A DNA stretch of 8,841 nt from M55B157 sp964626275 (GTDB taxonomy: Bacteria; Actinomycetota; Actinomycetes; S36-B12): contig CAZVCZ010000076.1 in the NCBI GenBank assembly GCA_964626275.1, positions 1-8,841 on the forward strand, read 5' to 3'. Positions 6,004 through 8,841 of the stretch are shown in pieces (position 1 is the stretch's first letter; the number at the start of each line of letters is the position of its first letter). Under the pieces are notes generated by a model, which saw only the letters and a list, made by a program, of their open reading frames with translations, had not been told where the DNA came from and ran no database searches. The position numbers and the translations under genes are program-made.

Positions 6004-6720
6004 CTACCGGAGAATCGACCGACTCCCGAGGATCGCGGAGCCGACACGAAGGTGTGTCGCACCCTCGGCCACCGCCTCCTCGAGGTCTCCGCTCATTCCC
6101 CCGGAGATCCATGTCGCGTCCGGATGATCCGCCCGGATGAGTTCGGATACCGCTCTCAATCGCTCGAAGGCTCCCCGCGTCGACCCCTCGAGGGGGGCCA
6201 CCCCCATGACGCCGCGCAGGCGCAGGCCCGGCGATCCCGCGATTTCGTCGGCAAGGTCGCGCGCGATGGTCGGGGTCGCACCCCCTCGCCCGGTCGTCGG
6301 CTCGGCATCGAGGGACACCTGCACCAGGCACCCCAGCGGCCGCTCCTCCGGCGACCCCATCCGTTCACGGGACAACACTGCCACCACTTTGGACCGGTCG
6401 ATCGACTGGACGACATCAGCATGCCGCGCCACCAACCGGGCCTTATTCGACTGCAGCTGACCGATGAAGTGCCAGGTCAGGTGCTCATCGGCCAACTGCT
6501 GCTGCTTATCCGCCAGATCGCCGGCCTTGTTCTCGCCGACCTCACGCACCCCGAGTTCCGCGAGCACGCGAAGGTCGTCCACCGGCCACGTCTTCGTCAC
6601 CACGATGAGATGGACGTCTTCGCGATCACGTCCTGCCGCCTGGCACGCCGCACTGATGCGCTCCTCGGTCTGGCCCAGTCCCCGCTGAATCTGCTCACGG
6701 CGAGCCAGTCCGACGCTCAT
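6004..6720 (-). CDS. yggS: YggS/PROSC family PLP homeostasis protein
   Basis: Members of this family bind pyridoxal 5'-phosphate in a single alanine-racemase-like TIM barrel and keep free PLP balanced; no catalytic reaction is established. The protein has 238 residues, the usual length. The PLP-binding lysine is Lys43 in LIVVTKTWP. Other family blocks are VREVGENKAGD (58-68), WHFIGQLQSNK (83-93), RGVMGVAPLEG (169-179), the phosphate-binding SGGMSGDLEEAV (206-217) and LRVGSAILGSR (224-234). The ATG at 6720 overlaps the pgeF stop as ATGA, and GGAG lies 6 bases upstream inside pgeF, so the two are very probably translationally coupled. yggS is a standard member of this cluster in Gram-positives, although its link to division is not understood. 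Confidence 0.96.
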   Translation of the reverse strand: MSVGLARREQIQRGLGQTEERISAACQAAGRDREDVHLIVVTKTWPVDDLRVLAELGVREVGENKAGDLADKQQQLADEHLTWHFIGQLQSNKARLVARHADVVQSIDRSKVVAVLSRERMGSPEERPLGCLVQVSLDAEPTTGRGGATPTIARDLADEIAGSPGLRLRGVMGVAPLEGSTRGAFERLRAVSELIRADHPDATWISGGMSGDLEEAVAEGATHLRVGSAILGSRSILR

Positions 6721-7481
6721 CCCCCGCTCCGGGAGTCGGGGTTGCGGAGCACGATGGCGCCCGCCTGTCGGCCGGTGACCCCATCGCGGCGGTAGGAGAA
6801 CAGTCGAGGGTCTTCGAAGGTACAGCCGGGAATGATCTCCACGTCACTGTCGTGGTGAGCCAACTGCTCAGCGACTGCGGCCACGACGTCGACCGCGGGG
6901 GTGTCCCAGCGAGTGGTGGCGAAGGCTGCCGGCGCACTGGCTGTCACTTCGGCGCGCACATCCTCTCCGACCTCGTAGCACCCCGGACAGATCGCCGGGC
7001 CGATCCACGCGTGTATCCGGCCTGTCGAGCCGTGCTGGCGCAACTGCGCGATCGTGGCATCCACGACGCCGGCCACCACCCCCCGCCATCCCGAATGCAC
7101 TGCGGCGATCCAGCCATCGTCGGTGGCGAGCACCACGGGAACGCAATCGGCGACCTGGGTGACCAGCGCAACACCGGCGATGTCGGTGATGAGGCCATCG
7201 GCACGGGGAGGTGCCTCCACCTCTCCTCGCGCTCGGTCGATGACCGCGACATCACTGCCGTGGACCTGCTCCATCGTCACCAGGTAGGTGTAATCCGAAA
7301 GATCGAGGGTCCGGGCTAGCAGTCGACGGTTCTCGTCGACTGACCCCGGGTCGTCCCCGACATGGCGCCCCAGGTTCGCCTGGTCATAGGGGCTCGCACT
7401 CGCCCCCTGCATCCGATCGGTGAAGACCCACTCCGCGATCTGGCCGCCGACCGCGCGGCGGCCGCGAGCGAGCACCCCCAT
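6717..7481 (-). CDS. pgeF: YfiH/PgeF family enzyme (multicopper-oxidase-like annotation, purine nucleoside activity)
   Basis: This family was long annotated as laccase or polyphenol oxidase. Members have been reported to act on purine nucleosides (phosphorolysis, adenosine deamination) and, in E. coli, to remove wrongly inserted L-Ser from cell-wall precursors. The protein has 254 residues. The conserved blocks are VFTDR (19-23), NLGRHVGDD (36-44), EQVHG with His74, ADCVPV with Cys113, AVHSGWRG with His129, IGPAICPGCYEVG (160-172) and the C-terminal CTFEDPRLFSYRRDG (220-234). His74, Cys113 and His129 match the expected metal-binding triad. The start ATG at 7481 has only a weak Shine-Dalgarno and lies 19 bases after the ftsZ stop; a GTG two codons later is an alternative. 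The gene overlaps yggS by four bases. Which substrate it uses here cannot be read from sequence. Confidence 0.94.
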   Translation of the reverse strand: MGVLARGRRAVGGQIAEWVFTDRMQGASASPYDQANLGRHVGDDPGSVDENRRLLARTLDLSDYTYLVTMEQVHGSDVAVIDRARGEVEAPPRADGLITDIAGVALVTQVADCVPVVLATDDGWIAAVHSGWRGVVAGVVDATIAQLRQHGSTGRIHAWIGPAICPGCYEVGEDVRAEVTASAPAAFATTRWDTPAVDVVAAVAEQLAHHDSDVEIIPGCTFEDPRLFSYRRDGVTGRQAGAIVLRNPDSRSGG

Positions 7482-7500
7482 GTCGGCTGGCCGCCGCTTC

Positions 7501-8667
7501 CTACTTCAAGAAATCAGGAACGTCGAGATCATCGCCGCCATCGACGTCATCGAATACGATCCGACGGGGCTCGGGGTTGACGCGCTTGGGTTCTGGTGCC
7601 GGCTCAGGGGTCACCGGGATCGAGGGCTTGCCCTCTGAGTCCGCGGAAGCCACGGCCGCGGCTATCGGAGTCTCATCCGCCACCTTCCGGGTCACCGGCT
7701 GGCTGCGCCGTGTCGGCGGTGTCCCGCCGTCGAACCCCGCGGCGATCACGGTAACTCGGACCTCGTCGGCGAGCGTGTCATCGATGACGGCGCCGAAGAT
7801 GATGTTGGCGTCCGGGTGGGCCGCATCGGACACCAGGCGCGCCGCCTCGTTGATCTCGAACAGGCCCAGATCGCTGCCACCCGAGACGCTGAGCAGGACT
7901 CCGTGCGCCCCCTCGATGCTGGCCTCGAGAAGCGGCGAGGAAATCGCTCGCTCGGATGCTTCGATGGCACGCTCTTCGCCCCGAGCGCTGCCGATTCCCA
8001 TCAGGGCGGAGCCCGCCCCCGACATCACGCTCTTCACGTCGGCGAAGTCGAGGTTGATCAGGCCCGGGGTGGTGATCAAGTCGGTGATGCCCGATACACC
8101 CTGCAACAGGACGTGATCTGCCTGTCGGAAGGCATCGATGACGCTGATGTTGCGATCGGCCAGACTGAGTAGTCGGTCGTTGGGGATGACGATGAGGGTG
8201 TCGACCTCCTCGCGCAGGTTCTCCACGCCGATCTCAGCCTGCGTCGATCGACGGCGACCCTCGAACCCGAACGGACGGGTGACGACACCGATGGTGAGAG
8301 CACCGAGTCCGCGTGCGATGCGTGCGACCACGGGCGCGCCACCGGTTCCGGTGCCACCGCCTTCACCAGCGGTGACGAAGACCATGTCGGCGCCCCGAAG
8401 GACCTCCTCGATCTCCTCGGCGTGGTCTTCTGCGGCCTGCCGCCCGACATCGGGATCGGCTCCGGCTCCTAGGCCCCGGGTGAGGTCCCGGCCGATGTCC
8501 AGCTTCACATCGGCGTCGCTCATCAGCAGAGCTTGAGCGTCGGTGTTGATCGCTACGAACTCCACGCCTTTCAGGCCCACGTCGATCATGCGGTTGACGG
8601 CGTTGACTCCGCCGCCGCCGATGCCGACGACCTTGATGACGGCCAGATAGTTCTGCGGTGCGGCCAC
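7501..8667 (-). CDS. ftsZ: Cell division protein FtsZ
   Basis: FtsZ is the tubulin-like GTPase that polymerises into the cytokinetic ring. The protein has 388 residues from GTG 8667. Visible elements are the N-terminal nucleotide-binding GIGGGGVNAVNRMI (15-28), the tubulin signature GGGTGTGG (103-110), RPFGFEGRRR (131-140), and the T7 loop NLDFADV (205-211) with Asp207 and Asp210, which activate GTP hydrolysis. A flexible Pro/Glu-rich linker covers about 315-375, and the C-terminal peptide DDLDVPDFLK (379-388) docks SepF and other partners. GTG 8667 is chosen because GAAGGG lies 8 bases upstream and the product then starts with the family N-terminus VAAPQNYLAVIKVVG. A TTG at 8685 in the same frame is unlikely, since it places the Shine-Dalgarno inside the gene. 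A strong hairpin precedes the ribosome binding site. Confidence 0.98.
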   Translation of the reverse strand: MAAPQNYLAVIKVVGIGGGGVNAVNRMIDVGLKGVEFVAINTDAQALLMSDADVKLDIGRDLTRGLGAGADPDVGRQAAEDHAEEIEEVLRGADMVFVTAGEGGGTGTGGAPVVARIARGLGALTIGVVTRPFGFEGRRRSTQAEIGVENLREEVDTLIVIPNDRLLSLADRNISVIDAFRQADHVLLQGVSGITDLITTPGLINLDFADVKSVMSGAGSALMGIGSARGEERAIEASERAISSPLLEASIEGAHGVLLSVSGGSDLGLFEINEAARLVSDAAHPDANIIFGAVIDDTLADEVRVTVIAAGFDGGTPPTRRSQPVTRKVADETPIAAAVASADSEGKPSIPVTPEPAPEPKRVNPEPRRIVFDDVDGGDDLDVPDFLK

Positions 8668-8685
8668 GAGCGCATCCCTTCGCAA

Positions 8686-8707
8686 GACCGGGCACGTCTG
8701 CCCGGCC
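8686..8707 (-). promoter_or_regulatory. Hairpin in the ftsZ leader, next to the ribosome binding site
   Basis: CCGGGCA and TGCCCGG form a perfect 7-bp stem with a 4-base loop (GACG on the minus strand). One G-U and one G-C pair extend it to 9 bp. It ends 4 bases before GAAGGG (8681-8676), the ftsZ Shine-Dalgarno. No T-run follows, so a simple intrinsic terminator is unlikely. It may stabilise the mRNA or modulate initiation; this is inference. Confidence 0.45.
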
Positions 8708-8724
8708 AGTCTCCTTCACGCACG

Positions 8725-8746
8725 AATCTCAATCTCAGGTAGAGAT
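8725..8746 (-). repeat. GAGATT direct repeat and short inverted repeat in the ftsZ leader
   Basis: On the minus strand GAGATT occurs twice in tandem (8736-8731 and 8730-8725). ATCTC (8746-8742) faces GAGAT (8736-8732) across 5 bases. The block is AT-richer than its surroundings. From memory, repeats of the GAGGTT type occur before ftsZ in several actinobacteria, so this may be a conserved regulatory element; an alignment would be needed. Confidence 0.35.
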
Positions 8747-8776
8747 CTAGACTTTCGGGCGCTTCTCGTGGTGGCA

Positions 8777-8806
8777 AGGGTAGGCATCCGCTTGTGGGGA
8801 GTGCAA
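8777..8806 (-). promoter_or_regulatory. Candidate ftsZ promoter
   Basis: On the minus strand TTGCAC (8806-8801) and TACCCT (8782-8777) are spaced 18 bases apart and resemble -35 and -10 boxes. Transcription would start near 8770, leaving a leader of about 100 bases that contains the GAGATT repeat and the hairpin. ftsZ commonly has its own promoters in addition to readthrough from ftsQ. No other gene is supported between 8668 and 8841. Confidence 0.4.
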
Positions 8807-8841
8807 GCCGCCACGCGGTCAGGCGCACGGGTGGGCCTATC

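Noticed and set aside
5948..6331. Minus-strand 127-residue open frame ending in the same codons as the short leader ORF
   Set aside because: Most of it is an out-of-frame shadow of yggS with Arg/Gly-rich translation. Only the last 12 codons, with their own AGGAGG and ATG, are outside yggS.
8668..8685. FtsZ start at TTG 8685 (adds six residues)
   Set aside because: TTG is a weak start and the extension contains the GAAGGG Shine-Dalgarno, which points to GTG 8667.
8586..8828. Minus-strand open frame of about 80 residues across the ftsZ start
   Set aside because: It covers the promoter, repeat and hairpin and runs into ftsZ out of frame. No family features are seen.
8837..8841. Possible stop codon of ftsQ (TAG on the minus strand at the right edge)
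   Set aside because: ftsQ is expected just upstream of ftsZ, but one or two codons cannot support a gene call.

Overview
The window looks like a chromosomal piece of a high-GC Gram-positive bacterium (Actinomycetota). The evidence is the strong G+C bias, the gene order ftsZ - pgeF - yggS - sepF - yggT - divIVA (the 3' end of the division and cell wall cluster), an FtsZ tail ending DDLDVPDFLK, a Wag31-type DivIVA, and an alanine/lysine-rich tail on a TraR/DksA zinc-finger protein. A member of the Propionibacteriales is plausible, but that is inference. Nothing in the gene set points to phage, plasmid or defence content.

Layout, read along the minus strand from the right edge. Bases 8668-8841 are non-coding leader of ftsZ, with a candidate promoter, an AT-richer GAGATT repeat block and a strong hairpin next to the ribosome binding site. 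Then come ftsZ (8667-7501), pgeF (7481-6717), yggS (6720-6004, ATGA overlap with pgeF), an 11-codon candidate leader ORF (5983-5948), sepF (5937-5365), a 76-base gap, yggT (5288-5001) and divIVA (4990-4223). Spacing is tight, and several starts are likely coupled to the preceding stop. The plus-strand gene ileS (1099-4236) is inverted relative to the cluster: it converges on divIVA with a 14-base overlap and diverges from a TraR/DksA-like gene (920-165, minus). The 5' end of lspA (148 to the left edge, minus) follows that gene.

How the genes work together. FtsZ forms the division ring, SepF anchors it to the membrane, and DivIVA/Wag31 organises polar growth. YggT is a small membrane protein usually found beside them. 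PgeF (YfiH family, purine nucleoside/peptidoglycan-edit enzyme) and YggS (PLP homeostasis) are conserved passengers of this cluster. IleRS charges tRNA-Ile, and LspA matures lipoproteins.

Most of this is an ordinary housekeeping locus. The points most worth a second look are the GXHH active-site signature of IleRS (instead of HXGH), the 33-bp tandem repeat in a histone-H1-like tail fused to a zinc finger, the short leader ORF ahead of sepF, the hairpin and shared TGAGATTGAG motif in the ftsZ and yggT leaders, and an abrupt AT-rich break inside lspA at the left window edge.
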